Positions 19,740 to 29,344 of a DNA stretch of 64,000 bases are shown one piece after another (position 1 is the stretch's first letter; each line of letters begins with the position of its first letter). Below the pieces are notes generated by a model. It was not told where the DNA came from. It did no database searches and saw nothing but the letters and a program-made list of their open reading frames with translations. This DNA comes from Acanthosepion esculentum (taxonomy: Eukaryota; Mollusca; Cephalopoda; Sepiida; Sepiidae): contig OZ038480.1 of NCBI GenBank assembly GCA_964036315.1, positions 16,366,844 to 16,430,843 on the forward strand, written 5' to 3'. A program made the translations under genes and the position numbers.

Positions 19740-19790
19740 GTTTCTGTTGTTAGCTTCTTTTTTTACAATAATATTCAACCTGTACAAGGC

Positions 19791-20187
19791 CCAAGAGCTA
19801 TTCGAGGTAGATTATTATAGAATAATAGGTTTGGTTTGGTTTGTTTTGTTTTACGGCATACCAACTTCAATGGGTTATTTAATGCCGACAACATTTTTAT
19901 TGCTGGTAATATTTTTTCCAAAAATGTATTGCTGGTAATATTATTTTTTCTTCAAAATTCATTGCTGGTAATAATTTTTTACAAAAAAGTATTGCTGGTA
20001 TTAAAACCTATTTTTACACTTTCATAGTGCTTTGACCTCAGTTTGAGGGTTAACTATTTGCCCATATCTGGGACCCTGACAGGTGCTACCACACCAGATC
20101 AGGGTGGACCTGGGAACACCAGCAATTAAGAGGTTGTTCCATGCTCCTCAAAACCTCCTGATCAGAGGCCTTGCTGTTGGATGTAGT
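19791..20187 (-). repeat. dispersed minisatellite-bearing element, copy B (3' part)
   Basis: Read on the minus strand: a block after the ORF stop (ACTACATCCAACAGCAAGG), the unique segment shared with copies A and C, three to four units of the ~30-bp TTGCTGGTAATATTTTTT minisatellite, then GCCGTAAAACAAAACAAACC. Here it is contiguous with an upstream ORF of Helitron-like type, which suggests what the other two copies derive from. Confidence 0.65.
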
Positions 20188-20629
20188 TTATCGTCTTACC
20201 CAGGATGTAGTTTCTTCTTGAGTTTCAGGTTGCCTAGCTTCTGCAGTTCGTTGAACATTTAATTTACGTCTTCTGTCAACTTTTTCTTGACTTGCTGCTG
20301 CCGCCTGCTGAGCATCTAATGTATGTCTTCTGTCAGCTTTTTCTTGATCTTCAGATTGTCTTGCTGCTGCAGACTTTTGAGCATCTAATCTACATCTTCT
20401 GCCAGCTTCTTCTTGAGTTTCAAACTGTCTTGCTGCTGTAGTCTGAGAGCATCTAATCTTCATTTCAGATTTGCTTGTTCTTGACCTTGTGATACTCGTG
20501 AAGCTGCATGCCTTTCTGCATCTTCTCTTCTTTTCATGCTCAGCTGATCTTCAGTTTCTTCTGCTCTTTCTCCCCCCTCCCCTGCTGGAATTGTTTAGGT
20601 GGTCCAAAACGTAACTTTTTGGGAGGCAT
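20188..20629 (-). pseudogene. Arg/Gln/Ala-repeat ORF, Helitron-protein N-terminus-like
   Basis: Starting at ATG 20629 the minus strand encodes MPPKKLRFGPPKQF, a frame change in a G-run, RREDAERHAASRVSQGQEQA, a second frame change, then four ~23-residue tandem repeats of the form DAQ.AAARQ.E.QE.ADRR (TAARQFETQEEAGRRCRL, DAQKSAAARQSEDQEKADRR, and so on) to a stop at 20188. Such repeats are found at the N-terminus of some invertebrate Helitron Rep/helicase proteins. No Rep or helicase motif follows; the ORF ends in the dispersed repeat. Assignment is by recollection of the repeat style only. Confidence 0.5.
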
Positions 20630-20985
20630 CGTAGTAAAGATGTAGCCTAATTATTATTTGCAATAGTCAGCTGGCAGAACAGACATCTGAAAGATATAAA
20701 GTTGTTTAGGTTTGGTCATTATAGGATAAACGACTTTATCAAGAATTCAAATATATTGTAAAGTTGCATATTAATGAAATTGTATATTTGTTGTATTGGT
20801 TCAAGTGATGCCACCTTACCCCAAAAGAGACAAGAGTTTGTTTTTTTTATGGAAAAACTACACTAGGATCCATATTAATTGGATCATTATATAAAATTGA
20901 AACAGTAGCTATTGCATAGGTTATAGCAAACTAAAATTGCAAACTCAATCAAATGTTTAGATGCAAAAATGAAATGAATATAAAA
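20630..20985. other. no recognised feature
   Basis: AT-rich, no ORF or repeat boundary recognised. Confidence 0.4.
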
Positions 20986-22375
20986 ATATGGTATGGTTTA
21001 AATTTCATTTAAATCCATGGAAACAATTTTTTTGAGGCAGGGATTTGTGCCCTTCTGCCCCTCCTTTTCTTGATATGTTAGATATATATAGTCTATCTCA
21101 TTAGGTGTCATACATAGAATCTCTTTCAAATTTCATAAGAATCTGTCCAATGATTGTGTTGTTTAAGCCTAAGCAGCTTCAGACTATTTTTAAGTACTTT
21201 GGGAGTTGGCTTCAAAATATATGAAGATGACTAAAACATATAGCTCTATGGTAAAAACCCTGCGATAATAGAGGTTCAAATACTCAAGTTATGAGCTTCC
21301 AAAATTTTCAATATAGGGGGGTTTAGCCCCCATTAACGTGTCTGGATATTATCAAAATTGGCTGATATTTTGGGAATAAGCATCATTTCAGGTCATTTAC
21401 CTAAGTTTAAATTTCATTTAAATCGAAGAGGAAAAATTTGAGGGGGCGTTGTGCCCCCCACCTGGGGTATCTCCTTTGATCAAAATAATATATACTTATA
21501 CATAGCATATTATATCCACTCTTATGCTGGAAATCTATGCTCCAAATATGATAAATTTTTGTTGAGTAGTTTTTGAATCAATGGGTACATTTATTTTCAA
21601 GGTGTGTGGGGAGGGTCTGTCCTCTTTGCTCCCCTCAAAAATAAATCAAACATAGCTCATTACACTCCCTTTTATATGTCTACTCTCTATGTTCCAAATT
21701 TAATGAAGACCAGTGAAGTAGTTTTCCTTCCTATAGATCAGTGGTTCCCAAACTTTTTTTCATCGCAGCACACCTATCACAAAAAATAAATCATAAAGCT
21801 TTTTTGCAATAAAATATTAAAAAACAAAGAATATTATATGAGAAGAATTTTTATTCACATAAATGAACATATCCTGTATTCAATATCGGGTATAAAATAA
21901 TATTGGTGATGTCAGTGGGACATTTGTGCATAAAGTTAGATTAGCCTGAAATTGAAAAAATTAAAAATGGTTAGGAAAAGGTAAAAAAAATGTTTGGGAG
22001 TTAGGAGCATTACGTAAAACCTCACATAGTACAGTTCTGTGTTACAACTTTTTGCCTGATATTCCGATTAATCGTCACATGACTAATATAAACCATAATA
22101 ACGCTTACCAATTAGTATGCGCGAAACGTTTAGATTCCAGAAATTCGGTGATTTTGAATTGAGTGGTGTCATCATGATTAAGAAATTGAATGTCTTTATG
22201 AAACAAAATAAAATTAAATGGCTTCTAGGTATTATCTCTTCACGGCACACCAGTAATCATTCCGTGGCACACTAATGTGCCGCGGCACAGTGGCTGGGAA
22301 CCACTGCTATAGATATACACACAGACAGACACACAGAAGGTCATCTTTATTTTGATAGATGATAAAATATAGTTT
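20986..22375 (+). repeat. LINE 3'-untranslated-like reiterated region
   Basis: Two ~410-bp imperfect modules each begin GTTTAAATTTCATTTAAATC and pass through a G-rich run with TTGTGCCC..C. Later parts repeat CCAAAT(T/A)T(A/G)AT and GTAGTTTT(T/C)C. The end (ACACACAGACAGACACACAG, then TTTATTTTGATAGATGATA) looks like a LINE 3' end. The hAT MITE interrupts it. No coding domain was recognised. Confidence 0.55.
21739..22306. mobile_element. hAT-type MITE with perfect 8-bp target duplication
   Basis: 568 bp with terminal inverted repeats CAGTGGTTCCCA/TGGGAACCACTG and the duplication CTATAGAT on both sides (21731-21738 and 22307-22314). The ends and 8-bp duplication are those of hAT elements. A subterminal hairpin occurs near the right end (GTGCCGCGGCAC). 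No ORF, so it depends on a transposase supplied elsewhere. Confidence 0.93.
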
Positions 22376-22384
22376 TAAGGTATA

Positions 22385-22474
22385 CTATATTTATGGGTTA
22401 AAGTACTCAATATCAGGGAGAGAGCATATATAGATAAACAGACTGTCACCTCTGGATGTTGACTTCAATTTCCA

Positions 22475-22480
<6 letters not shown>
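22385..22480 (+). repeat. Penelope-type terminal fragment
   Basis: ATTTATGGGTTAAAGTACTC and AATATCAGGGAGAGAGC (inverted form of the unit at 1.05 kb), then AAACAGACTGTCACCTCTGG, the 3' half of the hammerhead, immediately before a TA array. Confidence 0.55.

Positions 22481-22545
<65 letters not shown>
22481..22545. repeat. (TA)n microsatellite
   Basis: Uninterrupted TA array. Confidence 0.95.
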
Positions 22546-22550
<5 letters not shown>

Positions 22551-22639
22551 TGTATGTATATTTAGGCAGCATATCTTTATTCAAATATGTTTCATTGAAT
22601 AATATAGACACTGTCTATTTATGTTTATACTGATCAAGA

Positions 22640-22940
22640 AACTGATTCAGTTCAGTTTTGTGCCATGTGTGATACATGCTTAGGTAATCATGTATCTTTC
22701 AATACATGACTGACGAGGCAGATTTTTCCCGCAGGTTGCCATTTCTTTCTGCAGTAGACCAGTTGCCATCCAAGGCTACAGAACCTGGTCTATCCTGCTA
22801 TTTACCCATAGCTGGAGGGAGAAGAAGCGGATTCATACCGTTCCCAAGGGTATTAGCCTGTAAGTGAATGTAGTGGATTCGAATGGAATTCAAACTCAGC
22901 TCTCCGATTCCTCAATCCAAGCCGCTATCCATTTTAGACA
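22640..22940 (-). repeat. tRNA-derived SINE
   Basis: The minus strand has a B-box-like GAGTTTGAATTCC near the right end, then TAGCAGGATAGACCAGGTTC, GGATGGCAACTGGTCTACTG and GACTGACGAGG-type sequence matching the plus-strand SINE at 28.2-28.45 kb almost throughout. RNA polymerase III promoters and a shared tail mark it as a SINE. Confidence 0.75.
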
Positions 22941-22989
22941 ACTTGAAAGGATCAGTATAAAAATAAATGGACATAATATGTCTATATTA

Positions 22990-23154
22990 TGTAATGAAAC
23001 GTGCTCGACTATAAAAGTAAGATTTATAATCCCGTGTTTTTATTAATTATTTTTATTTTAAAAAAGTAGTGCTCAATACAATTCTGTAGAGCATAAACAT
23101 TATAAATTTACTAATTTAAAAATATGGTCCCATATTTTTAAATTAGTAAATTTG

Positions 23155-23156
<2 letters not shown>
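22990..23156. mobile_element. microsatellite-flanked hairpin element, family 2 copy 1
   Basis: Contains a perfect inverted repeat with 24-bp arms (23104-23127 and 23130-23153) and a 2-bp loop, followed at once by (TA)n. The sequence before it (AAAAAGTAGTGCTCAATACA, GTAGAGC) is shared with the lead-in of the 150-bp hairpin at 33.4 kb, so the two are related although the hairpin arms differ. Confidence 0.65.

Positions 23157-23201
<45 letters not shown>
23157..23201. repeat. (TA)n microsatellite
   Basis: Begins just after the hairpin arm. Confidence 0.95.
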
Positions 23202-23204
<3 letters not shown>

Positions 23205-23970
23205 GAATAAGGAATCTTTAAAAATCCATTAGATGGTAATAATTTATTTCATGGGAAAATTCCCAATCGTTCAGACTAAAATTACATTGAGAAATGGAGT
23301 TTAATTCATCCAGACACAAAGAAAATAAAAAGAAAGAGAAAAAAAAAGAAGAGACAAAAAAGAAAAAAAAGAAAAAGGAAAAAAGGAAGAAGGAAAAAGT
23401 GAGATAGGAATAAGTTTTAATATTAAAAGGGAGAAAGAAAGAAAAGGGGGAGAAAGACAGATATTTCAATATAAGGTTTATTGAGAGAAGATAAAGGGAG
23501 ATAGACATAGGGAGGGAAGAGAGAGTGAGATGGTAGACAAGACGACCTAGAACAGGTTTTATTTCCAGGACCTGACAAAAGAACCGGGAAAGGGGAATGA
23601 GTGATTATGTTAAAAAAAGTTTCATTGAATATGTCTAATCAATTTCAAGCATCGAAATCTCCACATTGTATTTTAACCATCACAATTACAAATTGATAAT
23701 AAAAATAATAATATTAATAACAGTATTAATAATAAAAAATATAAAAATAATTCAAATATAAATAAAAATAATATTTGACATCAATATAATAAAATAACAT
23801 AAATTTAAAAATTTATATAAATTTTTTCTTTAAAAATTTTTTAAAAAAATTTATAAAAATATGCATCAACACTACAAATTAAAATAATTAAGAGATAAAT
23901 AAGGGGCTAATTTAAGTAATTAAAATCTAAAATATGTGAAGATAAAAACATATACATACATATACATATC
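23202..23970. other. purine-rich tract and A/T low-complexity sequence
   Basis: GAAAAAGAAAAGAGA-rich sequence at 23.33-23.52 kb followed by AATAAT/ATAAAAATA low-complexity sequence. No gene seen. Confidence 0.6.
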
Positions 23971-23971
23971 C

Positions 23972-23998
<27 letters not shown>

Positions 23999-24002
<4 letters not shown>

Positions 24003-24132
24003 GTTGCATTGATGTGAGTTTGTGACCCTTGGTTTCATGGCCTTTGCGATCGTCAGAGAAGCTGATCGCAAAGTACATGATGTGAATTTGTGACTCTGGG
24101 TTGGGTCACAAACTCACATCAACGCAACTAAA
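23999..24132. repeat. palindromic element next to (TA)n
   Basis: Arms 23999-24028 and 24103-24132 (30 bp, one mismatch) enclose a loop holding a smaller inverted repeat CTTTGCGATC/GATCGCAAAG and an extra degraded half-copy of the arm (ATGATGTGAATTTGTGAC). A TA array lies on the left. Confidence 0.75.
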
Positions 24133-24270
24133 TATGTTAGCTCTATCACTGATATTGAGCGATTTCCAATAAGTACCGTGCATATATAATATATAAATAA
24201 TATATATAGGAATTGCATATATATATATATATATTTATATACATACACATTATACATATATACATATATA

Positions 24271-24427
24271 TATTTAAAGACATTTTTATGTTTAACATTC
24301 TTTTTATAGATACAAGTATTTAAGTAAATGCTCTGTTGATAATAAACAGTATTAAATAACATTTACCGGCCTACTTAAATACTTGTATCAATAAAAAGAA
24401 TGTTAAACATAAAAATGTCTTTAAATA
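24271..24427. repeat. palindromic element with 56-bp arms
   Basis: Arms 24271-24326 and 24372-24427 with one mismatch; the loop includes ATAAACAGTATTAAATAACA. A second copy of the left arm and loop, without the right arm, starts at about 24533 after another TA array. Confidence 0.8.
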
Positions 24428-24475
24428 ATTGTCAGACTTTGTCCATTTCAATTATACATGTATATATACATATAT

Positions 24476-24482
<7 letters not shown>

Positions 24483-24522
<40 letters not shown>
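24483..24522. repeat. (TA)n microsatellite
   Basis: TA array separating the complete palindrome from its half copy. Confidence 0.95.
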
Positions 24523-24531
<9 letters not shown>

Positions 24532-24532
24532 T

Positions 24533-24620
24533 TGATATGTTTAACGTTCTTTTTATAGATACAAGTATTTAAGTAAATGCTCTGTTTATAATAAACAGTA
24601 TTAAATAACATTTACCGGCC
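24533..24620. repeat. half copy of the 56-bp-arm palindrome
   Basis: Direct repeat of 24285-24370 (TTTAACGTTCTTTTTATAGA, then ATTTACCGGCCT) that ends exactly where the right arm would begin and runs into the tRNA-like palindrome. Confidence 0.75.
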
Positions 24621-24645
24621 TGAATGTCCGAGAAATTTTCATAGA

Positions 24646-24800
24646 AAATTTTCGTTCTCCAACAGGAATCAAACCTGTATCCTATATGGAACCGTCATTT
24701 CGCATTACGTGCCTTAACCTTTTGCCCGTTAAGGCACGTCACGCGAAATGACGGTTCCGTATAGGATACAGGTTCGATTCCTGTCGGAGAACGAAAATTT
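24646..24800. repeat. palindrome built from two inverted tRNA-Ser(CGA)-like halves
   Basis: Arms 24646-24718 and 24728-24800 (73 bp, five mismatches) around a 9-bp loop. The right arm, read forward, has GTTAAGGC (D-loop end), an anticodon stem CGTCA/TGACG around loop CGCGAAA (anticodon CGA at 24744-24746), a short variable arm (TCC/GGA) and a T arm ACAGG-TTCGATT-CCTGT including the B box. This layout is that of a type II tRNA-Ser. The acceptor and D stem 5' halves are missing. U33 is replaced by G, so it is not a functional tRNA. Confidence 0.72.
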
Positions 24801-24822
24801 ATATATATATATATATTTAGTT
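24798..24822. repeat. (TA)n microsatellite
   Basis: Short TA array at the outer end of the tRNA-like palindrome. Confidence 0.85.
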
Positions 24823-25035
24823 TTACGAAAAACTAGGTAATCCATATGGGTAGACCCAAGGAGGATAAAATCCAGAGAGCTCAATGTAAATCAGAGCTAA
24901 TAATTTAAATAAAAATAAAAACAGACCACTTTAAGGCTCCATGTAATAAATTATTTCACCACAGCCCTTTTAAAGGACCGCGGATCATCAGACTTTACTT
25001 AAAGTCTGATGATCCGTCTGTTTTTATTTTTATTT

Positions 25036-25037
<2 letters not shown>
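24823..25037. mobile_element. hairpin element with nested inverted repeats
   Basis: An outer perfect 21-bp repeat (24906-24926 and 25016-25036) and an inner perfect 16-bp repeat (24982-24997 and 25000-25015) share one 3' side, so the right half is a single 37-nt arm matching two separated left segments. TA arrays lie on both sides. Confidence 0.7.
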
Positions 25038-25088
<51 letters not shown>

Positions 25089-25109
25089 TTTAATACGTAT
25101 ACATACATA

Positions 25110-25180
<71 letters not shown>
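25038..25180. repeat. (TA)n microsatellites
   Basis: Two TA arrays separated by about 35 bp of ACATAC/ATACATAC sequence. Confidence 0.95.
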
Positions 25181-25187
<7 letters not shown>

Positions 25188-25384
25188 CATACATACACAT
25201 ACATATATATGTATGGATATACACACAAAACTACAAGTACATAAACATACATACATACACACATATATACACATATACATACACACATACATACTTAACC
25301 ACATATATTTACACAATATAAATGTTGGTAATAAAAACTTTTAATAATAAAAATTATAAAATTAATAATAATAAAAAATATAAT

Positions 25385-25397
25385 AAAAATAATAAAA

Positions 25398-25494
<97 letters not shown>

Positions 25495-25500
25495 AATCTT
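25385..25500. repeat. compound (AAT)n(ATG)n microsatellite
   Basis: An AAT/ATA trinucleotide run converts near 25445 into a run of about 14 ATG/GAT units; both are in the same register. Confidence 0.95.
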
Positions 25501-26520
25501 ATAGATAAATAAAATAAAATAAAATAAAATTATAATGTAAGGTAATGAAAATGTGTGTTGGTCGGATGTATAATAGTATTCGAAACAAAAGTGATAGTGA
25601 TGAAAGAAAGTGGAAAATTCTTAATCAAAAATGTGTTTCACCAAAGACAAGCTCACCTTATGTTCTCCTTGGCTACAAGCAGTTCAACTAAAAGTATATG
25701 TATACATATATATCAGAAAATGAACTCCAACACATCTGTATGCCTGGGTGGATGTAACATATATATGTGTATACTATGTACATTTATGTCAATGTGTGTG
25801 TATGTGCATGTATGGTTGTATTGGGGTATATATGTGTATACAAGCGGATATAGATAAAACAAACATACGCACAATGCCAAAACCCATAATAATCCAGAGC
25901 AATTAAGGTGATTTACGATGATCAACTTATCCTCAGAGATCCCCAAGACATTCTTCCATTACATAGTTTCTTCTCGATGAACTGATGATGCCAATGGGAA
26001 CAACTAAACTTGTCTTTGGCAAAACATGTCTTTGACTAAGAATTTTCTATTTTGTCCTATCAGTCTCACACATATATATATATAAATATAATAGACTTTA
26101 TAGGCTCAAATTTTCTTCCTCTCTACTGACTGACAATCATCTTTTTGATATTATACATATTTGCTCTGTATTGAATTTTGATATGTCTCATATTGAGAAT
26201 ATAGATTTTTATCGCACTGGTATCCTTTGACACAGATGTTTTTTTATTGTATTTAGAGAAAGATTATCTATCTATGCTTTTTTCTGAGTGTAGTTATAGT
26301 AGGCCGATGAGAAAAAAGAAAAAAAAATCAAATTATTATTATTTTATTTCCTTTGATTTTTGGTGTATACTCATTTTTTTATGGGTCCCGACCAGAGATC
26401 TAAGGTCAGAAATAGTATCATGACATTTCCCCATAGCAGTTTTGAAAAAAAAAAAATTTTAAATGTCATATATTTTACATAGATAAAGCCCTTCATAGGG
26501 TATGGGCTGTATTTGCGAGA
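25501..26520. other. no gene; faint Penelope-like traces
   Basis: AT-rich, with small TA tracts. GATGATGCCAATGGG and GTTTCACCAAAGACAAGCTC are weakly reminiscent of Penelope 3' ends but no domain is present. Confidence 0.35.
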
Positions 26521-26528
26521 AAAATTTT

Positions 26529-26747
26529 TCATATTTCTTTAAGGCGTGGGCTACCAGGAATCCTTTTAATCAGTGTATTGGAATCTTTTCCAATCAATCC
26601 AAGAGTTCCAACCACAACTGGAATTGTTGATACCAAATTTGCCATGTGCCAAATTTTTGAGATTTCAATTTCAAGGTCCTTGCTTTTTGATAGTTTTTTT
26701 GAAGATATTATTATTATTTGTTTTTTTAAAGTACTAAGCAAATACAA
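26529..26747 (-). pseudogene. LINE RT C-terminal fragment
   Basis: The minus-strand frame contains KSKDLEIEISKIWHMANLV, STIPVVVGTLGLIGKDSNTL and IKRIPGSPRLKEI. The pattern 'DLEIEI.K.W....IPVVVG.LG.I' ends the RT polyprotein of several R2/CR1-group LINEs. Only this tail is present. Confidence 0.65.
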
Positions 26748-26799
26748 AGACCTGTAGATGGAAATAGAAAAAAAATGTGAAACTTAAAATCTAACATTT

Positions 26800-26925
26800 T
26801 TTCTGTTATGGTTGGAGCTTTGGTTCTGATAAAGAAAGGAATTCTAGAACAAATCAACAAAATCCCTGGTGCAGCATCTCTCAAAGAAATCCCCAAAATA
26901 GTTCTAACAACCATAAACCCATATC
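26800..26925 (+). pseudogene. second LINE RT tail in inverted orientation
   Basis: The plus-strand frame VGALVLIKKGILEQINKIPG followed by AASLKEIPKIVL is homologous to the minus-strand fragment just upstream, so two C-terminal tails stand back to back about 60 bp apart. Confidence 0.6.
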
Positions 26926-26929
26926 CTGT

Positions 26930-27640
26930 GAAACACTTTGCTCATTTAAGGTTTTTGTCAATAGTTGTCTTTTGTTTTTGTGGAAACAACAAAAAATCAC
27001 ATCCTTTGCATATGCTACATGGTTAGGTGATTATAAAACTAAAATGTAGGCCAAAAATAATTTTTTTTAAATAATAATAATGTTTATTGTATACTATTCA
27101 GCCATTAGACAAAATAGAAAAATGAGAAAAATGTTAAACATTGGAATTTTCAGATACACTTATGTCCTTTCTCGACAAAAATAAAATGAAGTTTTATATG
27201 TGTGTGTGTGTGTGTATGTGTGATTATTCTGAAAAATGATTGGCCTGACACAGAAAAACCTTTCTCCAATATTAGGTCATTTGGTTAGATGTTAAGAAAT
27301 TGGTAAGCTAAGAATTTTTCAGCACCCCCTCAGTATGGTGATGAATGTACAGATACCATTACAGTTATTAGTGCAGAAAACAGAATAAATTTAACCTTTG
27401 GGAAATGTATGAAGCCATCTTTTTTAACTATAGGTAAAACAGAAGCACTATGCCAAATCGAAACCCCTTGCCAACATGTTATAGGCCTGTTTGGTAGGTA
27501 AAGGCCCATTACTCTCTCTGTCAGACAAACCTTGGGAGAGATCTTTGTCCTGTTATATATGAAGACATACGTTAAACTTAACTTCATTTTTCTGTATAAA
27601 TTTGTTTTTATACTCTGTCCCTTCAGTGTGTAAGCAATCA
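26930..27640. other. no recognised gene
   Basis: AT-rich; a GT run of about 20 bp near 27200. No domain recognised. Confidence 0.4.
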
Positions 27641-28165
27641 GGCCTCTTTGCAGACTTTGTTTTCTTTATTATTTGGAAATTGCCATTACGTCTTGCAGAA
27701 GATAATAATGATTTCATGTTGCTTTCTACACAGTTTTGAAATCAGAATTGAAGTTTTCCAAGGACTTTTCTATAAATATTTTCATGGCAATTGTTCTGAT
27801 AAGATTAACTGTTTGGTAGCTCAGATATATTAATTTAAATGTTGTACTAGATTGGCATCATTTTATAGTTGAAATGCCTAGATGTAACTGTAAGTTCTGT
27901 GATAACAGTTTCTTCTCTTACACTTCACACTTGTGGAACTTTCTTTTGGCTTCATGCTTTGCAGCCAACTTTGGTCTTCAAAAATTTAAATGCAATGTCA
28001 ATTGTTATCTACTGTTTTCTTGATTACTCTTTTATTGTTCTCGCTCCTTAATAATGTTTTTCTTTTTCCTTATTCTTTCACACTCAGAAACGCCTTGTGT
28101 AATGGTCACTTTACTGCCTTGCTTGGGGTAAAATGATCAAAAAAATACCTTTTCAAAGGTGTAAT
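27640..28165 (+). pseudogene. jockey/CR1-like LINE, 3' end
   Basis: Degraded frame with GLFYKYFHGNCSDKINCLVA, LWSSKI-type residues and FKCNVN-like coding near 27.97 kb, then the family 3' tail (TGCCTTGCTTGGGGTAAAATGA followed by A-rich sequence). The same protein and tail are seen at 52.7-54.1 and 55.5-56.1 kb. Many stops. Confidence 0.65.
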
Positions 28166-28204
28166 AATACTGATTAAATTATTTCTATTATCAAAAAGTA
28201 ATAA

Positions 28205-28450
28205 TAATAGAGGCGGTACGGTGGAGGAATTGGAGAGACGAGTTTGAATCCCAGTTGAATCCATTACATTCACTTATGTGCCCTTGGGAAAGGTATGAAT
28301 ACTCTTCTTTTCCCACCAGCTATGGGTAAATAGCAGGACAGACTGGGTTTTATAGCCTTGGATGGCAACTGGTCTGCCGCTGAAAGATATGGCAACCTAA
28401 TGCGGGAAAAAAATCTACCTCGTCAGTCTTGTATTGAAAGATACAGGATT
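28205..28450 (+). repeat. tRNA-derived SINE
   Basis: Head with A-box-like GGCGGTACGGTGGAGG and B-box GAGTTTGAATCCC, body GGCAACTGGTCTGCCGCTGA and CTACCTCGTCAGTC. Same family as the minus-strand copy at 22.64-22.94 kb. Confidence 0.75.
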
Positions 28451-28494
28451 GTCTAAGCGCATATCACGCATGGCACATAACTCACTGAATAATA

Positions 28495-28650
28495 ATATCA
28501 TTTTCTTCTGTCTTCTTGATTCCAGTTCTTTTATTGTTCTCTCTCCTTATAGTGTTTTCTGTTTTTCATATTCTTTCTTGTGTCTCGGTGGCTTTATTGC
28601 CTTGCTTGTGGTGAAGTGATTAAAAAAAACAAAAAAAAAACAATGATGAA
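28495..28650 (+). repeat. jockey/CR1-like LINE 3' tail
   Basis: TTATTGTTCTCTCTCCTTAT then GCCTTGCTTGTGGTGAAGTG and an A/AAAC-rich end, as at 28.0-28.16 kb. Severely 5' truncated. Confidence 0.65.
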
Positions 28651-28713
28651 ACCGTGCTTAAATTCATAAAAATCATGATGCAAATGTTAGATTAAAAAAC
28701 AAAAGAAAAGAAT

Positions 28714-28758
<45 letters not shown>
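28714..28758. repeat. (CA)n(TA)n microsatellite
   Basis: CA run passing into a TA run. Confidence 0.9.
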
Positions 28759-28789
28759 AAAAATATATAAAAAAAAAATAAAAAAATAT

Positions 28790-29045
28790 AGGTATGCTAT
28801 GTTTATGGGTAAAAGTGCTCAATATCAGGAACAGAGTGTATGTAAATATAAATGTGAACACTGAGGTCAACACATGTTTTCTTTTATATTATTCGGACTA
28901 TTGTCCTCATCTTTGTCGCCATATTTATTACAACGTTTCACCCGTTGTATGCTTTGGCCTTCTTCAGGTGGTTGGAATGTCGAACTGCACTCTTTATTTT
29001 GCTCACTGGGGTAGACTGTTCTAGTTCCACGTGCCATGTTTAATG
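28790..29045 (-). repeat. Penelope-type terminal fragments
   Basis: The TATTTATGGG/CTCAATATCAGG unit is followed by sequence whose minus strand reads ACCACCTGAAGAAGGCCAAA, then GGGTGAAACGTTGT, the CTGAAGA...GAAAC signature of Penelope 3' ends. A degraded relative lies at 52.46-52.57 kb. Confidence 0.5.
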
Positions 29046-29094
29046 GATGTCAGTTATCAGTTATCTCCTGTTAATTTTCCCTCTGAAAGTTCTC

Positions 29095-29175
29095 CACTGC
29101 CTTAACCGGGTATTGAACTCACACTCTTTGGGTCCTATCACTGGATCTAACCAATGCCTTTATTCACTGTGCCAT
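29095..29175 (-). repeat. tRNA-like SINE head
   Basis: The minus strand reads ATGGCACAGTGAATAAAGGC (A-box-like), a central GATCCAGTGATAGGACC and GAGTTCAATACCC (B-box). No complete cloverleaf; probably a SINE head. Confidence 0.55.
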
Positions 29176-29224
29176 GTGTTCGAATAATGTAAATAATGTA
29201 CATAAGACCTCATCTCAGAAATAT

Positions 29225-29340
29225 AGACAGATGTTTTCTTTTTCTCATATTTTTTCACACTCAGTAATCCCCCCCTTGTGTCTTAGTTGTTTTATTATCT
29301 TGCTTAGGGTGAAATTATTAAAAAAAATTCAAAAAACTTG
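29225..29340 (+). repeat. jockey/CR1-like LINE 3' tail
   Basis: TTTTCTTTTTCTCATATTTT, CTTGTGTCTTAGTTGTTTTA, CTTGCTTAGGGTGAAATTAT, then A-rich. Same tail as at 28.5 kb. Confidence 0.6.
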
Positions 29341-29344
29341 TAAG

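Larger units (their letters stand above)
17943..19790 (-). mobile_element. 5'-truncated Penelope-like element
   Basis: Minus-strand order: a GIY-YIG endonuclease ORF, ~800 bp of TTTATT-rich non-coding sequence, the promoter-like module, a hammerhead motif, then the TA array. The upstream RT domain is absent. Its terminal segment matches those at 0.95-1.1 and 33.89-34.05 kb. A ~215-bp GC-rich block interrupts the terminus of this copy. Confidence 0.75.

Noticed and set aside
24728..24800. A functional tRNA-Ser gene
   Set aside because: The 5' acceptor and D-stem halves are absent, U33 is replaced, and the sequence is one arm of a palindrome.
25385..25500. CRISPR-like regular repeats
   Set aside because: The regularity is simple trinucleotide microsatellite without spacers, and the genome is eukaryotic.
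28940..29000. A functional hammerhead at the CTGAAGA...GAAAC signature
   Set aside because: Stem II cannot be paired convincingly and no GTC/GTA cleavage site sits at the right distance.
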